The notes under the pieces were generated by a model that did not search any database, was not told where the DNA came from, and saw nothing but the letters and a program-made list of their open reading frames with translations. Shown here in pieces: positions 17,085 to 25,397 of a stretch of 41,867 nucleotides of DNA. Position 1 is the first letter of the stretch. Every line of letters begins with the position of its first letter. The stretch lies in assembly GCA_944388735.1 (NCBI GenBank), contig CALXJX010000009.1, forward strand, positions 1-41,867, given 5' to 3'. The stretch is from an uncultured Clostridia bacterium (GTDB lineage Bacteria > Bacillota > Clostridia > TANB77 > CAG-508). The position numbers and the translations under genes are program-made.

Positions 17085-18095
17085 ATGGAAGAAGAAAGAA
17101 TAATTAGTCCAGAACTAGAAAATGCTAATGAAGAGAGAATGGAAAATTCTTTAAGACCAAAAACATTAGATGAATATATAGGACAAGACAAAGTTAAAGA
17201 AAATATGAAAATATATATAGAAGCAGCAAAAAAAAGAGGAGAACCATTAGACCATGTTTTACTATATGGTCCTCCAGGTCTTGGTAAAACAACACTTTCT
17301 AATATTATATCTAATGAAATGAATTCTAATATAAAAATTACATCTGGACCAGCAATTGAAAAGCCAGGAGATTTAGCAGCATTACTTACTAATCTTTCAG
17401 AATTTGATGTTTTATTTATAGATGAGATACACAGATTAAGTAAAAGTGTTGAAGAAATTCTATATCCAGCATTAGAAGATTACACACTAGACATTATTAT
17501 AGGAAAAGGACCAAGTGCGAGGTCTATAAGATTAGATTTGCCCAAATTCACTTTAATTGGAGCTACTACTAAAGCAGGAGCATTAACAACACCACTAAGA
17601 GACCGTTTTGGTATAGTACACAGATTAGAGTTATATTCAGTAGAAGATTTAACTACAATAGTTAAAAGGTCAAGTAAGATATTAGGTGTAGAAATAGAAG
17701 AAGAGGCAGCAAAAGAGATTGCTAGAAGATCAAGAGGAACTCCTAGAATAGCTAATAGACTTTTAAAGAGAGTTAGAGATTATGCAATTGTTTTAGGGGA
17801 TGGAAATATAACACTAAAAATAACAAAAATTGCTTTAAATAAGTTGGAAATAGATGAATTAGGACTAGATGAAATTGATAGAAAACTATTAGAAACAATG
17901 ATTGTGCAATATTCAGGTAGACCAGTAGGAATTGAAGCACTAGCCGCAACTATAGGAGAAGAGATAGATACATTAGAAGATGTTTATGAACCATACTTAA
18001 TACAAATCGGATTTATTGCAAGAACATTAAGAGGGAGACAAGTATTACCACCAGCATATAAACATTTAGGATTTCCATATCAAGAGAGTATTTAA
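17085..18095 (+). CDS. ruvB: Holliday junction DNA helicase RuvB
   Basis: A 336-aa AAA+ motor that drives branch migration with RuvA. Walker [10 protein letters not shown] (62-70), Walker B and DEIH (113-116), sensor 1 [11 protein letters not shown] and the arginine-finger region [15 protein letters not shown] are intact. The C-terminal winged helix ends [14 protein letters not shown]. An in-frame start 16 codons upstream would translate the REP-like repeat; AAAGGATG supports the ATG at 17085. ruvA and ruvC are not adjacent in this window. Confidence 0.97.
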   Translation: MEEERIISPELENANEERMENSLRPKTLDEYIGQDKVKENMKIYIEAAKKRGEPLDHVLLYGPPGLGKTTLSNIISNEMNSNIKITSGPAIEKPGDLAALLTNLSEFDVLFIDEIHRLSKSVEEILYPALEDYTLDIIIGKGPSARSIRLDLPKFTLIGATTKAGALTTPLRDRFGIVHRLELYSVEDLTTIVKRSSKILGVEIEEEAAKEIARRSRGTPRIANRLLKRVRDYAIVLGDGNITLKITKIALNKLEIDELGLDEIDRKLLETMIVQYSGRPVGIEALAATIGEEIDTLEDVYEPYLIQIGFIARTLRGRQVLPPAYKHLGFPYQESI

Positions 18096-18158
18096 TAAAT
18101 AGAGTATAGCAAATAATTTATTTATTTTAGTGTAACATATAAAGGGGAATATTGAAAA

Positions 18159-18713
18159 ATGAAATTACTATTACATACTTGCTGTGCACCATGTAGTATA
18201 TATTGTATAGATAGTCTAAGAAAAGAGAATATAGAACCAACAGTATATTGGTTTAATCCAAACATTCATCCATACATGGAATATAAAGCAAGAAGAGATT
18301 GTTTAAAAGAATATGCAAAAAGTATAAAGGTAGAAACTATATTTGAAGAAAACTATGGATTAAAAGAATTTTGTAAAAACGTTATTGGTGATTTACAAAA
18401 TAGATGCAAAGAATATTGTTATCCAGTACGTCTGGAGAAAACAGCTAAATATGCTAAAGAAAATAGATTTACCCATTTTTCTACTACTTTATTAGTAAGC
18501 CCATATCAAAATCATGAGGCTTTAATAGACGTTGCAAATAAAATGGCAAAAAAGTATGATATAGAATTTTTATATAGAGATTTTAGAGTAGGTTTTAGAG
18601 AAGGGCAAGCTAAAGCAAGAGAAATAGGCCTTTATATGCAAAAGTATTGTGGGTGTATTTTTTCAGAGGAAGATAGATATAGAAAGAAAATAGAAAAAGA
18701 CTATGGTAAATAA
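18159..18713 (+). CDS. queH: Epoxyqueuosine reductase QueH
   Basis: A 184-aa DUF208 protein that performs the last step of queuosine synthesis, reducing epoxyqueuosine in tRNA. The motif LLHTCCAPCS (4-13) with Cys8, Cys9 and Cys12, the NRCKEYCYPVRLEKTAKYA stretch (about 87-105) and YCGCIFSEED near the C-terminus provide the cysteines for the Fe-S/metal site of the family. QueH replaces the B12-dependent QueG. AAAGGGG precedes the ATG, and it lies 63 bases after ruvB, probably on the same transcript. No other queuosine genes are in view. Confidence 0.93.
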   Translation: MKLLLHTCCAPCSIYCIDSLRKENIEPTVYWFNPNIHPYMEYKARRDCLKEYAKSIKVETIFEENYGLKEFCKNVIGDLQNRCKEYCYPVRLEKTAKYAKENRFTHFSTTLLVSPYQNHEALIDVANKMAKKYDIEFLYRDFRVGFREGQAKAREIGLYMQKYCGCIFSEEDRYRKKIEKDYGK

Positions 18714-18794
18714 AATTTTTAGAGAAATAGATAAATTAGTATACTTTAGAAAAGAAAAATAAAGAAGATAATTAAAAACAGATAGGAGAGTTTT

Positions 18795-19334
18795 ATGATT
18801 TATAAATATAAATACAAAACGCCAAACGAACTTTCAAATATTTTAATGAACAGTGATGGCAAATATCTAACAGGTTTATGGTTTGAAAAATCAAAAGATA
18901 CAAAAAAGCATGAACTAAATTGTGAAGAAAAAGAATTATCTATATTTAAAGAAACTAGTAAATGGCTTGATATATATTTTAGTGGAAAACAACCTGATTT
19001 TATACCCAAGTATAAAATAAATGACATAACACCATTTAGAAAAGAAGTAATAGATATAATCAATACAATACCATTTGGAGAAACAATACCATATAATGAT
19101 ATATCTAAAATTATTGCAAAAAGAAGAGGAATAAAAAGAATGTCTAGTCAAGCAGTTGGAGGAGCTGTTGGGTGGAATCCAATATGTATTATTGTTCCTT
19201 GTCATAGAGTTGTTGGAACAAATGGAAGTCTAACAGGATATGGTGGCGGAATAAAAAATAAAGTAGAATTATTAAAACTAGAAGGAAATGATATGAGTAA
19301 ATTTTTTATTCCTAAAAGAGGTACAGCATTATAA
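18795..19334 (+). CDS. ogt: Methylated-DNA--protein-cysteine methyltransferase
   Basis: A 179-aa suicide repair protein that takes alkyl groups from O6-alkylguanine. The active-site IVPCHRVV holds Cys136. The helix-turn-helix contains SSQAVGGAVGWNPI (117-130), and the preceding TPFRKEVIDIINTIPFGETI (79-98) is typical of the DNA-binding domain. The N-terminal 75 residues are the poorly conserved Ogt cap; no Ada methylphosphotriester domain is present. TAGGAGAG precedes the ATG. It follows queH by about 80 bases. Confidence 0.92.
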   Translation: MIYKYKYKTPNELSNILMNSDGKYLTGLWFEKSKDTKKHELNCEEKELSIFKETSKWLDIYFSGKQPDFIPKYKINDITPFRKEVIDIINTIPFGETIPYNDISKIIAKRRGIKRMSSQAVGGAVGWNPICIIVPCHRVVGTNGSLTGYGGGIKNKVELLKLEGNDMSKFFIPKRGTAL

Positions 19335-19377
19335 AAAGGTGAAATATATACTTAGATGAAAAAGAAAGGAAATGTAA

Positions 19378-20907
19378 ATGATATTAATAATAGGAAGTTC
19401 AATAATAATTCTAATAGGAATAATATTATGTATAATAGGAAAAGTTCAAAAAAAGAAAAAACTAGTAATAACTGGAATCAGTACAATTTTATTAGTAATA
19501 ATAGCCATATTATTATTTTTTGTATATGAAATTGAAAAAGAAGAAGAAAGAATGGAAGCATTGAGTACGGGTCAAATTGATGAAAATACAATATTACCAA
19601 CACCAGACAGAATTATTTATAAGAATAAAAACAATGAATATGTAATTATCGACTCAGAAACAAGAGAATATGCTCAAATTTATTCTGAACTATATAATAG
19701 AACAATTAACACCATCGAAGGAATTGTTTATTCAGAAGAAGAAATAAGTGAAATGCAAAACAGAGGAAATTTTGTCGAATTTGATTATGATACAAAAAGC
19801 AAGAACTTTGTATTTTTTCTTGAAGAAAAAAATATTGGAATTATAAAAAGATTTACAGATAGTGGACAAGTAATAAAAACATCATTAGAAGGTAGAGACG
19901 AGCTAATTAAAAAATTAGATAAATTAACTAAAAATGAAGAGAAGTACGACTTTAATAAGAACTATAATTATATTTCAGAAAATAAAATAAACGAAATACC
20001 AGAAGGATTAGGCTTTAATCAAGTTAAATCCAGAATATATCAAAGAATAATAGAATTTGACCAAGGAGATTATCAAAAAATATTAAATCAAATAAATTTT
20101 AAAACTAGTGCAGAAATGCCAGCAATAGACTTTGAAAAGCAAAGTGTAGTGATTTTATTATCACAATATGAAATAAAAGATGTAAAACAAAATATTGGAA
20201 ATATAAAATATGAATTTGGAAATTTATTAAATGAATATACAGTTAATGTATTAATTGTAAGCAAAGTAGTCAATACAAAGTGTATATATTATAATATAAG
20301 CAATACAAATACAGGAACAATCAGTGAAGCAAATCAATATGTACAAGAAGCGGTAAATGGAATAATAATGAGCATAGCAGAAGATAGAATTGAAGTAGGA
20401 TTAAGTAATAATATAGTAACTTGTGTTGCAAAAATAAATGAAAATACAGAATTTACAAGCTATGAAACAAATAGTAAAATAGAAATATCAAATTTAGAAG
20501 TTGGAGATTCAATTTATGTACTAGGAGAGACAGCCAAAGAAGAAGGAGAACTAAAAGTTATAGATGCAAATAAAATAGAAATATGCTCAAAAGAAAAAAT
20601 GAAAAGCGAAGTAGAAAAATATTTAAAAGACACATATAGAGTAGACGGAATGGGCATAGAATATGTAAGTGTAGATAATTCCGGTAACGGGTTTATAATA
20701 GTAACGTGTAATTTTGATAAATTTATATACCCAGTGAAGTTAAATGTAAATAGTCAAACAGAAACATTCTTAGGAATGGGATATCATATTCAAGCAAACT
20801 ATGGTTATGTACTTTACGAAATGTGTGATATTACTTTAGATACAAAAATTACAGATATAGATAATATAAAAGGATTAGTAAAAACAATAGAATATATTGC
20901 AGATTAA
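19378..20907 (+). CDS. Membrane-anchored protein with two N-terminal helices and a large exterior region
   Basis: I do not recognise the whole protein (509 aa). Two hydrophobic segments (about 2-22 and 30-51) flank a KVQKKKK loop, followed by a mainly beta/alpha region of about 450 residues expected outside the membrane. Around residues 245-315 an SVVILLSQYEIKD-like stretch and later NVLIVSKVV weakly recall PrcB-like beta domains. Residues about 325-400 (GIIMSIAEDRIEVGLS, EISNLEVGDSIYVLGE) look like an OB-type DUF5666-like barrel. AAAGGAAATG precedes the ATG. It lies 43 bases after ogt and 59 before the DUF6688-like gene, so these may form one transcript. Confidence 0.5.
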   Translation: MILIIGSSIIILIGIILCIIGKVQKKKKLVITGISTILLVIIAILLFFVYEIEKEEERMEALSTGQIDENTILPTPDRIIYKNKNNEYVIIDSETREYAQIYSELYNRTINTIEGIVYSEEEISEMQNRGNFVEFDYDTKSKNFVFFLEEKNIGIIKRFTDSGQVIKTSLEGRDELIKKLDKLTKNEEKYDFNKNYNYISENKINEIPEGLGFNQVKSRIYQRIIEFDQGDYQKILNQINFKTSAEMPAIDFEKQSVVILLSQYEIKDVKQNIGNIKYEFGNLLNEYTVNVLIVSKVVNTKCIYYNISNTNTGTISEANQYVQEAVNGIIMSIAEDRIEVGLSNNIVTCVAKINENTEFTSYETNSKIEISNLEVGDSIYVLGETAKEEGELKVIDANKIEICSKEKMKSEVEKYLKDTYRVDGMGIEYVSVDNSGNGFIIVTCNFDKFIYPVKLNVNSQTETFLGMGYHIQANYGYVLYEMCDITLDTKITDIDNIKGLVKTIEYIAD

Positions 20908-20966
20908 TAAAGAAAGAATTTATATACCCAATAAGTTGTCTTAAAAAAAGATAGGAGTGTTTTAGA

Positions 20967-22079
20967 ATGGTAATATTATATATAATACTAGCATTTATAT
21001 GCTTAGTGCTTCCGCTAATACTAACAGTATTTAATATAATAAACTTATTTAAGAAAAAGAAAATAAAAGAAAACTTAATTGATATTTTAACATTCGTATT
21101 AGGAATACTTCTAACAGGACTATTATACTTCCTATTTGGATTTAAAGACTATGAACAAAGTTTAAGATTAGGCGGGACACAAATAGATGTACATAGCCCA
21201 ATAGCTTCTTGGAGTATGCCAACTGTTGTTACAATAGTACTACTTGGAATTATATCTTATGGATTAATAAGAATAAAAAAATTAAAATTACCACCATTAA
21301 TAATAGTATGCTCAATGTCAGGAATTTTAATCTGCTCAATATTTATGATTGCATTTATAATTCAATTAAGTAATAATTTGCTAGAAAAACAAGGAATATT
21401 CTATTTAGCATTATTTCCAATCAATTATATATTATGTGGCTTACGAGCTCAAATTAAAGTTATGGAAAGGTATAAAGAACAAAACATAAAAGCAAAAGAA
21501 TATGAAAACAAATTTTTAAATAAATGTAGTAAATTGTTATATGATATAGATAATTGGCCTGTAATAGCGATAATTTTAACAATTCCGCTAACAGTTTTAT
21601 TAATATGTATTTTAGTCTTGTTTGGACAAAGGCCAGATGAAGTTATAAAAGCATTTTTGGAAACAAGTGATTGGTCTTTATCTACAAAAATTTCTCCTCC
21701 ACCAGTTATTTATGATGCACATTATCTATGTACAGTTTCTTTAAGAGGACATAAAAATTTGGTAAAACCTATTAGAATGGGAATTAGAAGAGGAGAGAAA
21801 ATAGTAGTAAATAGACAACTTTGTGTTGCAAATGCGTTTGAAGATTTGATTCAAGAGAGAACACCTAAGTTTCATCATTTTATTAGACATGTTTATGATA
21901 AATATGGTTATCCTTTATCTAAACATATAAATACAGTGATTCAAGCAGATATTACTTATATTTTAATGAAACCACTAGAATGGTTATTCTTGATTGTATT
22001 ATATTTATTTGACGAGAAACCTGAAAATAGAATTGCAATACAATATACAGGAAAAATGAACTTTAATGACTGTCCCTAA
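20967..22079 (+). CDS. DUF6688-like membrane protein
   Basis: A 370-aa protein with about six hydrophobic segments (2-24, 40-60, 78-98, 105-135, 142-160 and 193-218). A conserved-looking C-terminal region follows, with AHYLCTVSLRGHKNLVKPIR, IVVNRQLCVANAFEDLIQE, FIRHVYDKYGYPLSKHI and YILMKPLEWLFLIVLYLFD. This pattern recalls DUF6688 proteins of Bacteroidetes and clostridia; function unknown. The last residues (MNFNDCP) are encoded by a REP-like palindrome at 22058-22084, suggesting the original C-terminus was changed by that insertion. AGGAG lies upstream of the ATG. The next gene starts 18 bases later. Confidence 0.6.
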   Translation: MVILYIILAFICLVLPLILTVFNIINLFKKKKIKENLIDILTFVLGILLTGLLYFLFGFKDYEQSLRLGGTQIDVHSPIASWSMPTVVTIVLLGIISYGLIRIKKLKLPPLIIVCSMSGILICSIFMIAFIIQLSNNLLEKQGIFYLALFPINYILCGLRAQIKVMERYKEQNIKAKEYENKFLNKCSKLLYDIDNWPVIAIILTIPLTVLLICILVLFGQRPDEVIKAFLETSDWSLSTKISPPPVIYDAHYLCTVSLRGHKNLVKPIRMGIRRGEKIVVNRQLCVANAFEDLIQERTPKFHHFIRHVYDKYGYPLSKHINTVIQADITYILMKPLEWLFLIVLYLFDEKPENRIAIQYTGKMNFNDCP

Positions 22080-22084
22080 AGTTC
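22058..22084 (+). repeat. Single REP-like palindrome containing a stop codon
   Basis: GAACTTTA (22058-22065) and TAAAGTTC (22077-22084) flank ATGACTGTCCC. The TAA in the right half ends the DUF6688-like gene, and the AAAGGAGG site of the next gene begins directly after it. Confidence 0.6.
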
Positions 22085-22097
22085 AAAGGAGGAAAAA

Positions 22098-23411
22098 TTG
22101 GAAAAGATTAAAAAAATTATCAATGATAAAGAATCAATAATATTAAAAATATTATTTGTACTAGCATCTGTAATGTTTGCAGTACCGTCTATAATATATT
22201 ACATAAACAATAAAACAGTATTTCAATTTGACCAGTGGTTTAAATTTTTACTGAATAATACAGATAGATTTGAACAAACAATAATTTACTTAATAGTATT
22301 AACGATACTTACAATACTTTATATTGTTTTAATAAAAAATAGAAAAAAGGTATTTAAAAATACAAAAAGGATGTTTATATTTATAGCGATAATAGCTGTA
22401 ATATTTGTAGCAGTAATTCCATTTACATGTTCAGATGTATTTTATTATCTTGGAATAGGAAGAATAAATAGTGAATATGGGCAAAACCCATATTATACAA
22501 CTATCAAAGATTTTGTTGATGCAGGTGATAATAGTCAATATCTAGTACAAGATAGTGTATTAGCACAAGGATATATAAATGACTGGGCTGATTCAACAGT
22601 AGTTTATGGACCAATATGGACATTAATTTGCAATATAGTTGCTAGATTATCTTTTGGAAATATAGATATCGGATTACTTGTTTTTAAATTGATAAATGTA
22701 ATTGTACATATTTTTAATTGCTATTTAATATATAAAATTACCAATAAAAAAATATTTGCACTAATATATGGATTGAATCCATTTGTGCTAATCGAGGGGA
22801 TTGCATGCGTCCATAATGATTTGTTTGTAGTTTTATTTATTTTGCTAACACTGTATTTTTTATTGAAAAGAAAAAATTTAATTGTGTCTTTAGTTTTTCT
22901 AGCATTAGCAACGACTATAAAGTATTTCCCAATATTGCTATTGCCATTTATAATAATTTATTATTTTAGAAAAGAAAAACCATTAAAGAGATTTGTAAAA
23001 TGTATTCAATATGGACTTATATTTGCAGTTTTTATGCTAATTCCATATCTATTATATATAAGAGATATAGAAGTATTTGCAGGAATATTTACACAACAAG
23101 AAAAATTGGCAAAAAGCATTTATATAATAGTTACTGAATATTTTGGAAGTATACCTAATGTGGTAAATCAATTGAAAAAATTATTGCTAGGAGCATTTGT
23201 TATTATATATGTAGCAGTATGTATTGTATTGATAAATAAGAAAGAAATTTCATTTAGAAGTCAAATGAAAAAATATGAGTATTTTTTAGTTGCATTTTTA
23301 TTTTTACTAATAACAAATTTTCAACCATGGTATATTTTGTGGTTATTTCCATGTATGATGTGGCAAAAGTCACAAGATATAAATACAATTATTCGGAATA
23401 TCTCTAATTAG
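22098..23411 (+). CDS. GT-C type polyprenyl-linked mannosyltransferase-like membrane protein, C-terminus frameshifted
   Basis: A 437-aa multispanning protein with about ten hydrophobic segments. The acidic loop FTCSDVFYYLGIGRINSEYGQNPYY (from about 113) and VYGPIWTLICNI are typical of GT87/GT-C enzymes that use dolichyl- or polyprenyl-phosphate sugars, with the catalytic acid in the first outer loop. LATTIKYFPILLLPFII and LITNFQPWYILWLFPCMMW also fit. The start is TTG with AAAGGAGG before it. The reading frame ends prematurely at 23411; the +1 frame continues to 23574 with another membrane helix. The acceptor is unknown; an envelope glycan is likely. Confidence 0.7.
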   Translation: MEKIKKIINDKESIILKILFVLASVMFAVPSIIYYINNKTVFQFDQWFKFLLNNTDRFEQTIIYLIVLTILTILYIVLIKNRKKVFKNTKRMFIFIAIIAVIFVAVIPFTCSDVFYYLGIGRINSEYGQNPYYTTIKDFVDAGDNSQYLVQDSVLAQGYINDWADSTVVYGPIWTLICNIVARLSFGNIDIGLLVFKLINVIVHIFNCYLIYKITNKKIFALIYGLNPFVLIEGIACVHNDLFVVLFILLTLYFLLKRKNLIVSLVFLALATTIKYFPILLLPFIIIYYFRKEKPLKRFVKCIQYGLIFAVFMLIPYLLYIRDIEVFAGIFTQQEKLAKSIYIIVTEYFGSIPNVVNQLKKLLLGAFVIIYVAVCIVLINKKEISFRSQMKKYEYFLVAFLFLLITNFQPWYILWLFPCMMWQKSQDINTIIRNISN

Positions 23412-23574
23412 TGAGTTTGCTAATTCAGTATTTTTGCTTAATGGAGAAGGTTGGCAAAATGGAACACCTTTTACTTTTATATTATGGGTTAGTGTATTAT
23501 TTATGATAGTTATAATTCAAAAGAAAAAAGAAAAAGCTCGTATACAAAAAAATAATAATTCAATTTCACAATAA
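23396..23574 (+). pseudogene. Displaced C-terminal end of the GT-C protein
   Basis: In the +1 frame from about 23396 the sequence reads GISLISEFANSVFLLNGEGW, then a hydrophobic helix FTFILWVSVLFMIVIIQ and a basic tail KKKEKARIQKNNNSISQ before TAA at 23572-23574. It joins smoothly to the preceding frame after TIIR if one base is removed near 23391-23396. It therefore looks like the natural last transmembrane segment cut off by a single-base frameshift. Confidence 0.75.
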
Positions 23575-23580
23575 TTCAAA

Positions 23581-23614
23581 AAAACCTAATGTTATGATAA
23601 GCATTAGGTTTTTT
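23581..23614. terminator. Bidirectional terminator
   Basis: AAAACCTAATG and CATTAGGTTTT form an 11-bp stem followed by TT on the plus strand and by an A/T tract on the other side, between two convergent membrane-protein genes. Confidence 0.8.
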
Positions 23615-23676
23615 GTATATAAGGAATTTTAAATTAACATTAAGAATTCAAGATAGGATATATGATAATTCTTAAA

Positions 23677-25035
23677 TTAATTAAAATAATATAAATAATA
23701 ATTCTCATTAATAATAGCTGAATCAGTGTAATAAATTAAATTCTCTTGTCCTAAATCAAAGCTATTATTACAAATAATAATATAATTACCAGAAAGCATA
23801 TCAGAGTTACTTAAAACTTCAGCAAGCTTTTTATAATCATGAGAAGTATTAGCACAATCTACATACTTATTATGTTCAATATCATAAAAAGAAATAGAAG
23901 GTTTTAAATAAGGTATTATAGTTTGACCAATAACAGAATTATCTATCAAAATTGTTGTATTATCAGGTATGTTTTCATTAATGTAACTAGCCATTTCCTC
24001 TGCACAAGAATAAGGTTTACTAAAATCTTGTGTAAGATAAGAAGAAAACTCTTTATATCCACATACAAGTGTAAATATTATGAAAAATACAACAAGAGAA
24101 TTTTGTAAAAAGTTTTTAATGTTTTGTTTAGGCAGTATCATTATATAAAATAAAAATAAAACATAAATTAACATTTGTCTTTGAAACATAATAGAAGAAT
24201 AGAATGTAAGATAGACAAATATTTGAAAGCCTATTCCGCAAAGCAAAATAACAAATTCTTTTAAACATTTTTTACCTGAGAAAAACGTAAATATCAAGCA
24301 AAAAGCAAGCAGAATAAGACTAATTGTAGTATAATCCATAACAACAGAAGAAGAATTAGCCATATAATCAGGGTTAGAGGTTCCAAATAATTGCAATACG
24401 ACTAGTATAGTATTAATAACAATAAGTCCTAATCCTATTAAAATGTGTTTAATATTAGCAGTGTTCTTTTTCTTAAAATATAAATATATTTCAAGAAAAT
24501 AAAAAGTAATAGTTAAACCAGCGACAATTCCCCAAGCAAGAGAATGAGTATGAATTAAAAAACAGATGGGAATACTATATAAAATAGGAATTTTATGCCT
24601 TTTTGGATATAAAATTGCAATAATTACTAAAAGTAATAAGATAAGGCAATAGTTTCTGGAAATACAGCTATAAATATATGTGTAAGGTATTGTAAAAGTA
24701 GCAAATACTTTTATTATAAAATTAACATCTGTTTTAAATAAAAATAGCCAAACTGTAACTAATAAAACAATATAACTAATCAAATTTAATGTTATAATAG
24801 GAAAATTTAATTTAGCAAAAGGCATTAAAATTAAATGCCATAAAATTGGATGACCATCATATCGGCTTTCTACTATTAATTCTGGAATACTTAACTCTTT
24901 TGCCATTAGCCATGAATGAACTTCATCTCTCCAAGGTTCATGATTTAATAGAAATATAAAATTTAAAATAGCATATAAAATAAAGATTATCCAATAAATA
25001 AGTTTTTTGTTTGTAAAAAAATTTTTTGTATTCAT
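23677..25035 (-). CDS. GT-C/PMT-like integral membrane glycosyltransferase
   Basis: A 452-aa protein with about eleven hydrophobic segments and a C-terminal soluble region (about 355-452). The first outer loop has NHEPWRDEVHSWLMAKE and YDGHPILWHLIL, with Asp/Glu residues where GT39/PMT-like enzymes keep their catalytic acid, and a further SRNYCLILLL stretch. I infer transfer of a lipid-linked sugar on the outer face; donor and acceptor are unknown. Two starts are possible (25047 and 25035). AAAGGA is contiguous with the first ATG, so I prefer the second. The gene is convergent with the other GT-C gene, which may act in the same process. Confidence 0.65.
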   Translation of the reverse strand: MNTKNFFTNKKLIYWIIFILYAILNFIFLLNHEPWRDEVHSWLMAKELSIPELIVESRYDGHPILWHLILMPFAKLNFPIITLNLISYIVLLVTVWLFLFKTDVNFIIKVFATFTIPYTYIYSCISRNYCLILLLLVIIAILYPKRHKIPILYSIPICFLIHTHSLAWGIVAGLTITFYFLEIYLYFKKKNTANIKHILIGLGLIVINTILVVLQLFGTSNPDYMANSSSVVMDYTTISLILLAFCLIFTFFSGKKCLKEFVILLCGIGFQIFVYLTFYSSIMFQRQMLIYVLFLFYIMILPKQNIKNFLQNSLVVFFIIFTLVCGYKEFSSYLTQDFSKPYSCAEEMASYINENIPDNTTILIDNSVIGQTIIPYLKPSISFYDIEHNKYVDCANTSHDYKKLAEVLSNSDMLSGNYIIICNNSFDLGQENLIYYTDSAIINENYYLYYFN

Positions 25036-25093
25036 TTTTAATACCATTCCTTTAATAAAATTTGATATTTTTTTCAGAGGTAGTAAGACTTAA

Positions 25094-25300
25094 TAACAAT
25101 TCAGAGGTCATTGGTAAATATGATTTCTTTCATTGTCTTCTCGGCTCTCCATAGATTATAAATTCTAAGCTTAAAATAACCGAGCCTCTCGTTGATCACG
25201 CTTCCTCAGTTATTTTAAGCTAAGAATTTATACATCTATTCCACGGCACATTCGAATCCAATTCAAGAAATCATATTTACCAATGACCTCTGAATTGTTA
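25094..25300 (-). repeat. Long-hairpin intergenic element, copy A4
   Basis: The arms are perfectly complementary over 36 bp (TAACAATTCAGAGGTCATTG... at the left end, its complement ending at 25300). The interior matches A2 in inverse orientation, including the ACGGCACATTCGAAT block, the inner stem and the cap. It fills the divergent gap between the GT-C gene and polA. Confidence 0.9.
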
Positions 25301-25331
25301 ACGAAACTTATTATTTTTTAAACCCTACCCC

Positions 25332-25360
25332 TTTACATTCAAAAATATATAAGATATTAT
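25332..25360 (+). promoter_or_regulatory. Promoter of polA
   Basis: TTTACA (25332-25337) and TATTAT (25355-25360) have a 17-base spacer, about 30 bases before the start codon region. Confidence 0.6.
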
Positions 25361-25397
25361 ATAGAAAACCACAAAAAAAATCAAGGAGGATTTTATT

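Noticed and set aside
18714-18794. Riboswitch (preQ1) near queH
   Set aside because: The short AT-rich gaps before and after queH have no recognisable preQ1 aptamer hairpin.
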